Positions 1 through 8,831 of a DNA stretch of 64,000 nucleotides are shown here, piece after piece. The notes beneath the pieces are model-generated. The model searched no databases, had not been told where the DNA came from, and saw only the letters and a program-made list of their open reading frames with translations. The stretch's first letter is position 1; each line of letters opens with the position of its first letter. Made by a program: the position numbers and the translations under genes. Origin of the DNA: Duganella aceris (GTDB lineage Bacteria > Pseudomonadota > Gammaproteobacteria > Burkholderiales > Burkholderiaceae_D); the NCBI RefSeq assembly GCF_011090165.1, contig NZ_JAADJT010000002.1:372001-436000 (forward strand), read 5' to 3'.

Positions 1-1404
1 GCTGCGCTGTTTCAGCTGCTGCTCACCATCGGCCTGGTCGCGGCGGCTTTGATTGGATTGTTCCAGGCGCAGTCGGTTGAAACCGCGACGGCGGCGGCGC
101 AGGGGCTGGCCGAGATGGAGCGCGCGGCGGCGGTGTTCGCCGCCAAGGATCATGCCTGGCGCAGCATCTTCTGGATGTGCCTGACGCCGGGCATCGTGTT
201 CACGGTCGGCAGCATGCTGCTGCCCGAGTCGCCGCGCTGGCTGGCGCGCCGTGGCGACATCGAACAGGCGCGCACCGCGCTGCTGCGCACCCGCCCCGCA
301 GACGAAGCCGAGGCCGAGCTGCACGATATCCAGCAAGCGTCGGCCCCCGCCGCCGGCGCAGTCGAGCGCTCCGGCTCCGGCTCCGGCTCCGGCTCCCGCT
401 CCAGCGCCAGCGCCGGCGCCGCCGAGCCGCTGCTGAGCCGCCGCTACGTGCTGCCCTTCCTGCTGGCCTGCCTGGTCCTGGCGCTGACGCAGGCGACCGG
501 CATCAACTCCATCCTGGCCTACGTGGTCAACATCCTGAACCAGGCCGGCCTGCCCGGCGCCACCGCCAACATGGCCGACGTCGCGCTGAAGGTGCTGAAC
601 GCGGTGATGACGGTGGTGGCGGTGATCCTGGTCGACCGCAAGGGCCGCAAGTTCCTGCTGATGCTGGGGACGAGCGGCATCGTGATCGCATTGCTGACAT
701 CCGGCCTGCTGTTCCGAAGCGTGGAAGGCGAGCAGCGCGACGTCGCCGCCGTGCTGCAAGCACGCGTGCAAGCGGACGGACTCGATCTGCGCCTGAATGC
801 CGATACATTGAAATCACTGGGCGCGAGCGCCGACGGCGCACCGCAACAGCTGACGATCGCCTATTCCTACGGCCCGTTCGCCAATGTGCAAACCCGCCGC
901 AGCGACGACGCCGCCCTGCCGCCCCTGCGCATGACGCGCGCAGACACCGTGCAGGCCGACAGCGTGATCGGGGTCTTCTTCCGCCGCCTGCACCTGAATC
1001 CCTTCGCCGATCCTGCCGAAGGCGCGACCGCGCCGCTGCGCATCACCCAGGCGCACCTGGCCGCAGTGCCGTCGACTACGCATGGCTGGCAGGTGGCGCT
1101 GGCGATGTGTTTGTTCGTCGCCAGCTTCGCGGTCGGGCCGGGGGTGTGCGTGTGGCTGGCGCTGTCGGAGCTAATGCCGACCCGGATCCGCTCCAACGGC
1201 ATGAGCATCGCGCTGCTGATCAACCAGTTCGTCTCGACGGTGATCGCGGCGGTGTTCCTGCCGACGGTGGGACAGTACGGCTACGCGACCATGTTCTTCT
1301 ACGGCGCCGGCTGCACGCTGCTGTACTTCCTCACCGCCGCCTTCCTCCTACCCGAAACCAAGGGCAAGACGCTGGAAGAAATCGAGACCCACTTCGCCCG
1401 TTAA
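1..1404 (+). CDS. MFS sugar porter (SP family), 5' end outside window
   Basis: The reading frame is open from base 1, so the N-terminal part (about TM1-4) lies upstream; 467 codons are visible. It is an inner-membrane, probably proton-coupled sugar transporter. Family marks seen: a PESPRWL motif after TM6, DRKGRK after TM8, and the C-terminal PETKGKTLEEIE signature. Oddities: the central cytoplasmic loop carries a Ser/Gly run encoded by GCTCCG hexamers (368-403), and about 120 residues (near bases 715-1080) are inserted between TM9 and TM10, which should be periplasmic. A shorter periplasmic insert sits between TM5 and TM6. The stop overlaps the stop of the convergent hydrolase gene by 3 bases. 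The family is sure; the substrate is not. Confidence 0.9.
   Translation, partial: AALFQLLLTIGLVAAALIGLFQAQSVETATAAAQGLAEMERAAAVFAAKDHAWRSIFWMCLTPGIVFTVGSMLLPESPRWLARRGDIEQARTALLRTRPADEAEAELHDIQQASAPAAGAVERSGSGSGSGSRSSASAGAAEPLLSRRYVLPFLLACLVLALTQATGINSILAYVVNILNQAGLPGATANMADVALKVLNAVMTVVAVILVDRKGRKFLLMLGTSGIVIALLTSGLLFRSVEGEQRDVAAVLQARVQADGLDLRLNADTLKSLGASADGAPQQLTIAYSYGPFANVQTRRSDDAALPPLRMTRADTVQADSVIGVFFRRLHLNPFADPAEGATAPLRITQAHLAAVPSTTHGWQVALAMCLFVASFAVGPGVCVWLALSELMPTRIRSNGMSIALLINQFVSTVIAAVFLPTVGQYGYATMFFYGAGCTLLYFLTAAFLLPETKGKTLEEIETHFAR
368..403 (+). repeat. GCTCCG hexamer tandem repeat inside sugar porter
   Basis: Four perfect GCTCCG units (368-391) are followed by two units with a changed last base (GCTCCC, GCTCCA). 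In frame this gives alternating Ser and Gly in the central loop. Copy-number change would alter loop length without a frameshift. Confidence 0.85.
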
Positions 1405-2186
1405 GCCGGGTTCAAACACTCTTCAAGGGTCAACTCCAGCAACGGGAAGTGACCCGTCTCGACGCGACTGAACACCGCCTGCGGGAAGATAACCTTCCAC
1501 ACCGCACTGTCCTGCTCCGAGTCGATCATCGGATCGTAGGCGCCGAACAGCACCGACACCGGCCCGGTGAACAAGCTTTGCACCGGCGTGTGATCGCTGG
1601 CCGAAAAATCATCCGAGGTCGCGACCGAAGTCGGACCGTCGAAAGCCCCCGGCTGCTGGATCAGCTCCAGGAAGGACACAGCCGCCTGCGCGCCCCGCGG
1701 GCCGAAGTACAGCGAGGTCACATCCGGCAGCAGCGACAGCGCGCCGAACACGTCCCAGAAGCGTGGCCGGCCCGGATCGTCGTCATAGGCCGCCAGCGCC
1801 GCCGCCAGCTTGCCCGCATGTTCGTGATCGATATGCACGCGGAAGGCGCGCCGCGCCAGCCGCAATGCCGCCTGCTCCGGATTGAAGGTCGGCGCCAGCA
1901 GCACGATGTTCTCGATCAGCTCCGGCGCACGGCGCGCCAGATGCACCGCCAGATGCGCGCCGAAGGAACTGGCCATCACCGTCACCGGCGCTCCGCGCTC
2001 CTCGGACACCCGGCGCAACTCGGCCAACGCCGCATCCTGCAGATCCAGATACGGCCGCGCCGCGCAGGGCTTGGCCAGCGGTTGTTGCCACCAGTGCACC
2101 TGCGACGCATCCGGAAAACGCGCGCGTTCGAACACCGGGCCGAGTCCCGGACCACCGTGCAAATAAAATACCGATGCTGCTGACAT
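1401..2186 (-). CDS. alpha/beta hydrolase
   Basis: A 261-residue cytoplasmic hydrolase with no signal peptide. The N-terminal YLHGGPG is the oxyanion-loop motif. The nucleophile elbow is ASSFG (Ser74), the acid is likely the Asp in FGAYDPMID, and the catalytic His is in ETGHFPLLE near the C terminus. The reaction type (ester, amide or C-C bond) cannot be told. It is divergent from the M24 peptidase gene across about 80 bases, and its 3' end overlaps the sugar porter stop. RBS-like AAGGAG sits just upstream of the ATG. Confidence 0.85.
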   Translation of the reverse strand: MSAASVFYLHGGPGLGPVFERARFPDASQVHWWQQPLAKPCAARPYLDLQDAALAELRRVSEERGAPVTVMASSFGAHLAVHLARRAPELIENIVLLAPTFNPEQAALRLARRAFRVHIDHEHAGKLAAALAAYDDDPGRPRFWDVFGALSLLPDVTSLYFGPRGAQAAVSFLELIQQPGAFDGPTSVATSDDFSASDHTPVQSLFTGPVSVLFGAYDPMIDSEQDSAVWKVIFPQAVFSRVETGHFPLLELTLEECLNPA

Positions 2187-2265
2187 ATTGTCTCCTTAAG
2201 CTACGCAGATATTATTATAAATATTGTTTGTTGACTTCACCTAAAAGCGCGGGCACCATCTGACG

Positions 2266-3573
2266 ATGAAAAAATTCCTCTTCGCGCTGTCCCTGCTGCT
2301 CGCTACAGCATCCCAGGCCCAGGTCTTGTCGGTCGGCGACCAGGCGGTCGTGATCAACGACCTGCTGGCCGACCGCTTCGACAACCTGCTGCCGGGGATG
2401 ATGGAAAAAACCGGCATTGACATGTGGGTGGTGGTCTCGCGCGAATACAACGAAGACCCGGTGATGAAAACCATGCTGCCGGCGGAATGGCTGAACGCGC
2501 GCCGCCGCACCATCCTGGTGTTCTACCGCGATCCGAAAACGCAGAAAGTGGAGAAACTGGCGGTGGCCCGCTACGCCGTCGGCAAGAGCATCGCCGCCGC
2601 CTGGGACATGAAGAAGTTCCCGGATCAATGGGATGCGCTGATCGACATCATCAAGACCCGCAACCCGGACAAGATCGCGCTCAACACCTCGCGCAACTTC
2701 GGCCACGCCGACGGCATCGACCACACCGAATACACCGAGCTGCTGCAAGCGCTGCCGGCCAACTTCAAGCCGCGCGTGGTGTCGGCCGAACCGCTGGCGG
2801 TGCGCTGGCTGGAAACGCGCACCGCGCGCGAGATGCAGATCTATCCGCAGCTGGTCAACGCCACCCACAAGATCATCGAGGAAGGCTTTTCCGAGCGCGT
2901 CATCACGCCCGGCATCACCACCGCCGACGACGTGGTGTGGTGGTTCCGCCAGAAGATCCGCGACCTGGGCTACGACACCTGGTTCCACCCATCGGTGGAG
3001 ATCCAGCGCCAGGGCCGCAGCCTGGCCAATCCCGACGTCATCATCGCCGGCGACCTGCTGCACGTCGACATCGGCATCACCTACCTGCGCCTGAACACCG
3101 ACATCCAGCAGCACGCCTACGTGCTGAAACCCGGCGAGAGCGCCGCGCCGGCCGCGCTGACGCAAGCCTTCGCCCAGGCCAACCGCCTGCAGGACATCCT
3201 GCTGAGTCAGTTCAAGGAAGGCCGCAGCGGCAACGAGGTACTGGCCGGCGCGCTGAAGCTGGCGCGCGCCGAAGGCATCACGCCGACCATCTACAGCCAT
3301 CCTATCGGCTACCACGGCCACGCCGCCGGTCCGGCCATCGGCATGTGGGACAAGCAGGACGGCGTACCCGGCACCGGCGACGAGAAGCTGCGCTACAAGA
3401 CCGCCTACTCGATCGAGCTGAACGCCGCGTCCACGCTGCCGGGCTGGAAGGAGCCGGTGCGCATCATGCTGGAGGAGGATGCCTTCTTCGACGAAACCGG
3501 CATCCACTACATCAACGGCCGCCAGAAGCAGCTCTACATCCTGCCGCGCAGCGCGTCATCGCTGGGCGACTGA
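2266..3573 (+). CDS. secreted M24-family metallopeptidase (Xaa-Pro aminopeptidase-like)
   Basis: 435 residues with a clear Sec signal peptide (MKKFLFALSLLLATASQAQ, so probably periplasmic). Residues from about 20 to 180 match the creatinase N-domain type and the remainder the pita-bread fold. The dinuclear metal ligands appear present: Asp in HVDIG, Asp in NTDIQQH, His in SHPIGYHGH, Glu in YSIELNA and Glu in IMLEEDAFF. It likely removes N-terminal residues from Pro-containing peptides, or a related substrate. It is monocistronic, divergent from the hydrolase, and followed by about 100 bases before the phasin gene. Confidence 0.88.
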   Translation: MKKFLFALSLLLATASQAQVLSVGDQAVVINDLLADRFDNLLPGMMEKTGIDMWVVVSREYNEDPVMKTMLPAEWLNARRRTILVFYRDPKTQKVEKLAVARYAVGKSIAAAWDMKKFPDQWDALIDIIKTRNPDKIALNTSRNFGHADGIDHTEYTELLQALPANFKPRVVSAEPLAVRWLETRTAREMQIYPQLVNATHKIIEEGFSERVITPGITTADDVVWWFRQKIRDLGYDTWFHPSVEIQRQGRSLANPDVIIAGDLLHVDIGITYLRLNTDIQQHAYVLKPGESAAPAALTQAFAQANRLQDILLSQFKEGRSGNEVLAGALKLARAEGITPTIYSHPIGYHGHAAGPAIGMWDKQDGVPGTGDEKLRYKTAYSIELNAASTLPGWKEPVRIMLEEDAFFDETGIHYINGRQKQLYILPRSASSLGD

Positions 3574-3679
3574 TTTGAACAGGGCCAACAAATAGTTCCA
3601 GCAAGCTCAGGTGTGCCAGATTTTTCCGGCACCTGCGAAGATGAGGTCTCCTACGTTCAACCAACTTCAGGAGAATCTC

Positions 3680-4192
3680 ATGACTTCGTTTGTGGAAACC
3701 CTCACCCCGGCGGCAAAAGAACATGCGGTCGCGCGCATCGACTACTACAACGAGCTGTCGCAGACGGTGCTTAACTCGATGCAACAGTTGGCGGCGGTCA
3801 ATGCGCAATTCAGCCACGAGTGGCTGGACAACTCCACCGCAATGCTGCGCGACAGCCTGAACGCGGCGCCGGGCGACCGGGCCGCCCAGGTCGCGCCGGC
3901 GGCCCAGGCCACCTTGCAGGCGCTGCGCGATTATCATCAGCAACTGTCCAGGCTGGCGACGGAGTTCCAGGCGCAGATCACCGGTGTGGTGCAGCAGCAC
4001 GCGCCGCAGGCAACGCGCACCGCCGCCGACCTGGTCGACGCGGGCCAGCGGGCGGCCGAGGATGCCCGCCGCGCGGCCGAACAGAAGCTCAGCGAAGAAG
4101 CCAGCCGCTTCGCCAACGTCGCCGCGCAGAACCAGTCGATGCCGCAGGCCGCCTCGATGCAGAGCGCCGAGGACCAGGGCAACAAGAACTGA
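3680..4192 (+). CDS. phasin family protein
   Basis: 170 residues from the ATG at 3680, chosen because it follows a good ribosome site (TTCAGGAGAATCTC); the frame is open further upstream without one. The N-terminal MTSFVETLTPAAKEHAVARI, the all-helical amphipathic profile and an Ala/Gln-rich tail fit the phasin family, which coats polyhydroxyalkanoate granules and controls their size. No PHA synthase gene is in this window. It ends just 3 bases before the end of the SDR remnant on the other strand. Confidence 0.85.
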   Translation: MTSFVETLTPAAKEHAVARIDYYNELSQTVLNSMQQLAAVNAQFSHEWLDNSTAMLRDSLNAAPGDRAAQVAPAAQATLQALRDYHQQLSRLATEFQAQITGVVQQHAPQATRTAADLVDAGQRAAEDARRAAEQKLSEEASRFANVAAQNQSMPQAASMQSAEDQGNKN

Positions 4193-4195
4193 TTG

Positions 4196-4387
4196 TTACG
4201 GCCCGCCGTTGCCGCCGACCGCCGCATACACCTGGCCGGTGGCATAGCTGGACTCCGACGAGGCCAGCAACACGTCCACGCCGGCCAGCTCGGCCGGCTG
4301 GCCGGGACGCTTCATCGGCGTGTCGGCGCTGGCGTAGGCGTGGATGGGATCGGTCGGCGGCACCGCCGGCGCCGCCGCGTTGGACTG
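4196..4387 (-). pseudogene. C-terminal remnant of an SDR family oxidoreductase
   Basis: On the minus strand an open stretch of 64 codons, counting its stop, begins directly after an in-frame TAG (4388-4390) and has no start of its own. It reads through [30 protein letters not shown] and a final GGNGGP. This is the conserved last quarter of a classical short-chain dehydrogenase: the substrate loop and the Asp/Ser-Tyr-x-TGQ end. The Rossmann fold and the YxxxK catalytic site are absent, because the GST gene lies immediately upstream. It is therefore a 3' gene fragment left by deletion or rearrangement. Confidence 0.8.
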
Positions 4388-4395
4388 CTACACGC

Positions 4396-5058
4396 TTACA
4401 GGAAGCGTTCCGGGATGTCGTCGAAGAAGGGGTACATCTGGAAGTACGGCTTCGACTCGTCCAGCACCCGCTTGACCGAAGGCCGCGCCACCAATCGTTC
4501 GAAGTAGGATTGCAGGTGGTGGTACTCCTCCGGGAACGGCAACAGCGTGGCGGCGTAGAACAGCGCCGGCGCCGCCGCGCAATCGGCCAGGCCGAAGGCC
4601 TCGCCGCACACCCAGGCCCGGGTCGCCATGCGCTTCTCGATCATCTTGTAGGCCGTCTTCAGCTTGGTGCGCTCCTTGGTCTGGTCGCACTGCATGCCGG
4701 TCAGGTGGGCGCTGACGATGGTCTGCATCGGCTCCTGCACGTAGTTGTCGAAGAAACGGTCCCACAGCCGCACGTCCAGCGCCGCGTCCCAGTCGGCCGG
4801 GATCATCGGCTGCGGGCCGGGGAAATAACGGTCCAGGTATTCGATGATGACCGAGGTCTCGGGCACGTCGCGGTGACGTTCGTGATCGCGCAGCACCGGG
4901 AACTTGCACAACGGCCAGATCGCTTGCAACTCCTCGCGGTCGGCCTCCTCCCCCAGGTTGATGATGCGCTTGTCGAATTCGGTGCCGTTTTCGTACAGCG
5001 CGATCAGCACTTTGTGGCAGAACGAGGCCAGCGGATGGTAATACAGCGTCAGGGACAT
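4396..5058 (-). CDS. glutathione S-transferase family protein
   Basis: 220 residues from the ATG at 5058, preceded by TCTGGAG on the minus strand; the frame stays open upstream but with non-GST sequence. It has a thioredoxin-like N-domain (YYHPLASFCHKV, with Ser12 or Cys14 as candidate thiol-activating residue, the cis-Pro in KFPVL, and ETSVIIEYL for the gamma-glutamyl site) followed by an all-helical C-domain with GEAFGLADCAAAP. It is a soluble detoxification or reduction enzyme of unknown substrate. It is divergent from the MipA gene. Confidence 0.9.
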   Translation of the reverse strand: MSLTLYYHPLASFCHKVLIALYENGTEFDKRIINLGEEADREELQAIWPLCKFPVLRDHERHRDVPETSVIIEYLDRYFPGPQPMIPADWDAALDVRLWDRFFDNYVQEPMQTIVSAHLTGMQCDQTKERTKLKTAYKMIEKRMATRAWVCGEAFGLADCAAAPALFYAATLLPFPEEYHHLQSYFERLVARPSVKRVLDESKPYFQMYPFFDDIPERFL

Positions 5059-5215
5059 GGTCGGCTCCAGAGAACGGCATCGCCACGCGATACCAAAGAT
5101 TTCGACAAATGATACTTCAGACACGGCGATGGCGGCGGACGGCAAATGTTGCCACACTTCAGCGCGTCCAGAGCCGGGCACCGATGCGCCGGCGGACCTT
5201 GAACGGGAAAACTCC

Positions 5216-6025
5216 ATGCGCCTCGCCTTCACCATCAGCCTTCTCTCCCTGTGCGCCTTCGCCGGCAAAAGCCAAGCCGACGCGCTCGACATCCCCTCCT
5301 CCGCCGAGCCGAGGACGGCGCCGGCCGCGGGCGACAGCCTGATGCTGGGCGCCGGCCTGGCCTACCTGCCGGAATACGCCGGCGCCGACAAGAGCCGCGT
5401 CATCGCGCTGCCCTTCCTCGAACGCACCTTCGACAACGGCGCCTTCCTCAGCACGCTGCGCGGCGCCGGCTACCAGACCACGCTGGGCGGCATCAACCTG
5501 AGCGCCGCGCTGAGCTACGGCGGCGGCCGCAAGGATCATCGCAGCACCTTCTCCGGCTCCGACGCGCTGCGCGGCATGGGCGACGTCGACGGCGGCGTGC
5601 AGGCGGTGCTGGGGCTCAGCTACAAGCTGGGCTCGCTCGGCCTCAGCTTCAGCACCACGCAAAGCATCGGCCACCGCGCCAACGGCGCCACCTACACGCT
5701 GGGCGCGTCGCTGCCGCTGTACACCAGCGCCATCGACCAGATCGGCCTCGGCGCCTCGGCGGTCTACGGCGACGACAAGCACGCGCAGACCTACTTCGGC
5801 GTGACGGCGGCGCAAAGCCTGGGTTCGGGCTACCGGCCGTTCAGCGCCAAGGCCGGCTTCGAGAGCGCCGGCATCACCGTCAACTGGAACCACGTGCTGA
5901 ACAAGAACTGGACGCTGCGCAGCGCGATCGGCGTCACCCGCCTGATGAACGACGCCGCCGACAGTCCGCTGACCCAGCGCAAGACCACGCCGATGCTGAT
6001 GACGGGCTTCGTCTACCGGTTTTAA
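5216..6025 (+). CDS. MipA/OmpV family outer membrane protein
   Basis: 269 residues from the ATG at 5216, where a signal peptide begins (MRLAFTISLLSLCAFAGKSQ). Features of the MipA/OmpV family are visible: LGAGLAYLPEYAGAD near the mature N terminus, alternating beta strands, SYGGGRKD, and a C-terminal aromatic strand ending FVYRF, as expected for an outer-membrane barrel. MipA scaffolds MltA and PBP1b in E. coli; many homologues are simply barrel proteins of unknown role. Single gene, divergent from the GST. Confidence 0.88.
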   Translation: MRLAFTISLLSLCAFAGKSQADALDIPSSAEPRTAPAAGDSLMLGAGLAYLPEYAGADKSRVIALPFLERTFDNGAFLSTLRGAGYQTTLGGINLSAALSYGGGRKDHRSTFSGSDALRGMGDVDGGVQAVLGLSYKLGSLGLSFSTTQSIGHRANGATYTLGASLPLYTSAIDQIGLGASAVYGDDKHAQTYFGVTAAQSLGSGYRPFSAKAGFESAGITVNWNHVLNKNWTLRSAIGVTRLMNDAADSPLTQRKTTPMLMTGFVYRF

Positions 6026-6043
6026 CAAGATTACCGGAGTGAT

Positions 6044-6097
6044 ATGATTGGAGGAAACACAAGCGTGGCGCCGCCGCGTATCGATTTTCTTCCATGA
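6044..6097 (+). CDS. possible 17-codon leader ORF upstream of CPBP gene
   Basis: An ATG at 6044 follows CGGAG, and an in-frame GTG at 6065 follows a perfect GGAGGA (6050-6055). The product would be MIGGNTSVAPPRIDFLP. Its TGA (6095-6097) overlaps the ATG of the CPBP protease gene as ATGA, and that gene has no Shine-Dalgarno of its own. This arrangement fits translational coupling. Purely inferred from the sequence; no homologue is claimed. Confidence 0.4.
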   Translation: MIGGNTSVAPPRIDFLP

Positions 6098-6936
6098 TGC
6101 TCATCACTTTCGTTCTGCTTGCCCTGGCCATGTGCGCCGTCTGGTTCCGCTTCCCGTTGTGGGCGGGTTTGTTGGTCGCGGCGATCCTGGCCGGCTTCGT
6201 CGCCGGGGTGCTGCATCCGCCGGCCGTGATCGCGCTGGCGGTGTTCGGCGCGGTCGCCTATTTGGCCGGAACCGCCGCCGACAAGCGTTTGCGGATCGCG
6301 GCCGGCATGCTGACGGCGTTGCTGGCGCTCGCGCTGGCGATGCACAAGCTGCCGGGCTTCAGCAATCCGGTGGTGATCGCCGGCGCCGTGCTGTCGCCGG
6401 GCGCCGCGCCGTTCACGCAGTACGCCAATTTCGACAAGGGCGCGGTCGGGCTGATCCTGCTGGCGTTGCTTTGCAGCCGCGTCGGTGGCTGGGCCGAACT
6501 GCGCGGCGTCCTGCGCAAGACCTGGCCGGTGCTGCTGGCCACCGTGGCCGCCGTCATGGCCTTCGCGATGGCGGCCGGATTCGTACGGCCCGACTTCAAG
6601 CTGCCGCAGGTGACTTTGCTGTTCCTGGCGGTGAACCTGTTCTTCACCGTGGTGGCCGAGGAAGCGTTCTTCCGCGGCTTGCTGCAGGCGCGGCTGGCGT
6701 CGTCATTGGGCGGCGTGCGCCACGGCCAGTGGATCGCGGTCGTGGTGTCGGCGTTGCTTTTCGGCGCCGCGCACCTCGCCGGCGGCGCCTTGTATGCGAT
6801 ACTCGCTTGTATCGCAGGACTCGGCTATGCGTACGCCTATCAGCGCACGCAACGGATCGAGGCGGCGATCATCGTTCACATCGCGCTCAACGCGGTGCAT
6901 TTCATCGCATTTACGTATCCTTACACCGCCCGCTAG
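6094..6936 (+). CDS. CPBP family intramembrane metalloprotease (CAAX protease-like)
   Basis: 280 residues, polytopic. The three family motifs are present in order: EEAFFRG (EExxxR), FGAAHLAGG (FxxxH) and HIALNAVHF (HxxxN/B), the glutamate and histidines that form the intramembrane active site of the CPBP/Abi family. The N-terminal half is a run of hydrophobic segments. The substrate is unknown; bacterial members are linked to membrane-protein processing or bacteriocin self-immunity. The start overlaps the stop of a short upstream ORF and the gene ends 3 bases before the AI-2E-type permease, so the two are probably co-transcribed. Confidence 0.88.
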   Translation: MMLITFVLLALAMCAVWFRFPLWAGLLVAAILAGFVAGVLHPPAVIALAVFGAVAYLAGTAADKRLRIAAGMLTALLALALAMHKLPGFSNPVVIAGAVLSPGAAPFTQYANFDKGAVGLILLALLCSRVGGWAELRGVLRKTWPVLLATVAAVMAFAMAAGFVRPDFKLPQVTLLFLAVNLFFTVVAEEAFFRGLLQARLASSLGGVRHGQWIAVVVSALLFGAAHLAGGALYAILACIAGLGYAYAYQRTQRIEAAIIVHIALNAVHFIAFTYPYTAR

Positions 6937-6939
6937 CTA

Positions 6940-8820
6940 ATGTCAGACTCTTTACCCGCACGCGCACTGCCCAACGCCGTCGTCGGCCTGGTCGGCACCA
7001 CCACCGTCCTGGCCCTGCTCTACTTCGGACGCGACGTCCTGATTCCGATCACGCTGGCCTTCATCTTCAGCTTCCTGATCGCCCCGTTCGTGCGGGCGCT
7101 GCGCCATATCGGCTTCGGCCCCACGCTGTCGGTGTGCGCCGGGGTGCTGGTGGTGACGCTTACCTTGGGATCGATCGGCGCCGTGCTGGTGTCGCAGGTG
7201 ACGCGCATGGGCGCCAGCCTGCCGTTGTACCAGGACACCATCGCCGCCAAGATCGAGGTGCTGAACGACCTGACGCGCGGCTCGCTGGACAGCCTCGGCG
7301 GTCCGGCCGGCCAGCTGATCGAACACTTCACGCAAGAAGGCCCGAACGACGGCGCGCAGCCGGTGCGCCTGGCCGACGGCAGCGTCAAGACGCCGGTGCT
7401 GGTCGAGGTCCACGAACCGGCGCTGAAGCCGTTCCAGTTGCTGGGCAAGATCGTCGCCTCGGTGTGGCCGCCGCTGGAGACGGCGGGCATCGTGTTCGTG
7501 GTGCTGATCTTCGTGCTGCTGGAACATGAATCGCTGCGCGACCGCTTCATCCGCCTGGCCGGCGGCGGCGACCTGCGCGCCACCACCATCGCGGTCAACG
7601 AAGCGGGCGAGCGGCTGTCGCGGTTTTTCATCTCGCAGTTTTTGGTCAACATCGCCACCGGGCTCGCCATCTGGCTGGGCCTGAGCCTGCTGGGCGTGGG
7701 CCAGGCGCTGTTGTGGGGCACCATGACGGCGGTGCTGCGTTTCATTCCGTATGTCGGCGTCTGGATCGCCGGACTGTGCGCGACGCTGCTGGCGGCCGCC
7801 ATCGATCCCGGGTGGTCGATGGCGCTGATGACGCTGGGGCTGTTCCTGGCGGTCGAGGTAATCGTCGCCCAGACCATCGAGCCCAAGCTGTATGGCCACA
7901 CGACCGGCTTGTCGCCGCTGTCGGTGGTGGTGGCGGCGATCTTCTGGAGCTGGATCTGGGGTCCGGTCGGGCTGGTGCTGTCGACGCCGCTGACCTTGTG
8001 CCTGGTGGTGGCGGGCCGCTACATCCGCGCGCTGAAGGTGCTGGAGATCATGTTCGGCGAACTGCCGGCGCTGACCATGCCGCAGAATTTCTATCAACGC
8101 GCGCTGTCCGGCGACGCGCAGGAAATCGTCGCCGGCGCCAAGCGCTTCATGCAGCACAAGTCGCTGGCCACCTATTGCGACGCGGTGCTGCTGCCGGCGC
8201 TGCACCTGGCGCACTTCGATCTGAAGGACAGCGCGATCACGCCGGGTGAAGAGGAAAAAGTCAGCAGCGCCATCATCGCCGTGATCGAGTCCCTGAGCGG
8301 CGACAGCAAGTGGTGGAAAAAGAAAAAAGCCAGCTCGGTGCTGACCGGGGTCGGCATCGGCCGCCAGCTGCGCGACCGCCGCATCCTCGACAGCGGCGAA
8401 TGGCAAGGTTCGTTCGACGTGCCGGTGGGGAGCGTGGTGCTGGCGATGAGCCTGGGCACGCAGTACGACGAGCTGGCGACCGAGATCCTGGTGCGCATCC
8501 TGCGCGAGCAAAAGATCGACGCCCGCAGCGTCAGTTTCGCCGACTTCGGCCTGCACGACGCGCCGCCGGAGGCGACGCCGGCGCTGGTGTCGATCGTCTG
8601 TCTGGTCAGCGTCGACCCGCTGGCCGAGCGCGAATTGATGGAGCGGGCATTGCTGAAGATGAAGGACAGCCTGCCCCACTGCAAGCGCTACGCCGTGCTG
8701 TTGCCGAGTCCGTTCGAAAACGCCGACCTGGCGCCGTGCGTCTTCTCCGCCGCCAGCAAGGTGGTGCACTCCTACGACAGCGCGCTGCAATCCTGCCAGC
8801 GCACCATGCAAAAACCATGA
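6940..8820 (+). CDS. AI-2E family transporter (PerM-like) with long C-terminal extension
   Basis: 626 residues. Residues 1-365 are the permease: hydrophobic segments at about 12-70, 70-90, 180-200, 230-310 and 325-360, with the family block LRFIPYVG and EPKLYGHTTGLSP. Ordinary members are about 350-400 residues. Here a further 260 soluble residues follow (TMPQNFYQRALSGDAQEIV onward), including a region resembling a regulatory or ligand-binding domain but with no motif I can name. Family members export or import small molecules including autoinducer-2 or Na+. The stop overlaps an alternative start of the downstream YkvA gene. Confidence 0.85.
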   Translation: MSDSLPARALPNAVVGLVGTTTVLALLYFGRDVLIPITLAFIFSFLIAPFVRALRHIGFGPTLSVCAGVLVVTLTLGSIGAVLVSQVTRMGASLPLYQDTIAAKIEVLNDLTRGSLDSLGGPAGQLIEHFTQEGPNDGAQPVRLADGSVKTPVLVEVHEPALKPFQLLGKIVASVWPPLETAGIVFVVLIFVLLEHESLRDRFIRLAGGGDLRATTIAVNEAGERLSRFFISQFLVNIATGLAIWLGLSLLGVGQALLWGTMTAVLRFIPYVGVWIAGLCATLLAAAIDPGWSMALMTLGLFLAVEVIVAQTIEPKLYGHTTGLSPLSVVVAAIFWSWIWGPVGLVLSTPLTLCLVVAGRYIRALKVLEIMFGELPALTMPQNFYQRALSGDAQEIVAGAKRFMQHKSLATYCDAVLLPALHLAHFDLKDSAITPGEEEKVSSAIIAVIESLSGDSKWWKKKKASSVLTGVGIGRQLRDRRILDSGEWQGSFDVPVGSVVLAMSLGTQYDELATEILVRILREQKIDARSVSFADFGLHDAPPEATPALVSIVCLVSVDPLAERELMERALLKMKDSLPHCKRYAVLLPSPFENADLAPCVFSAASKVVHSYDSALQSCQRTMQKP

Positions 8821-8831
8821 GGAAAAAAACG

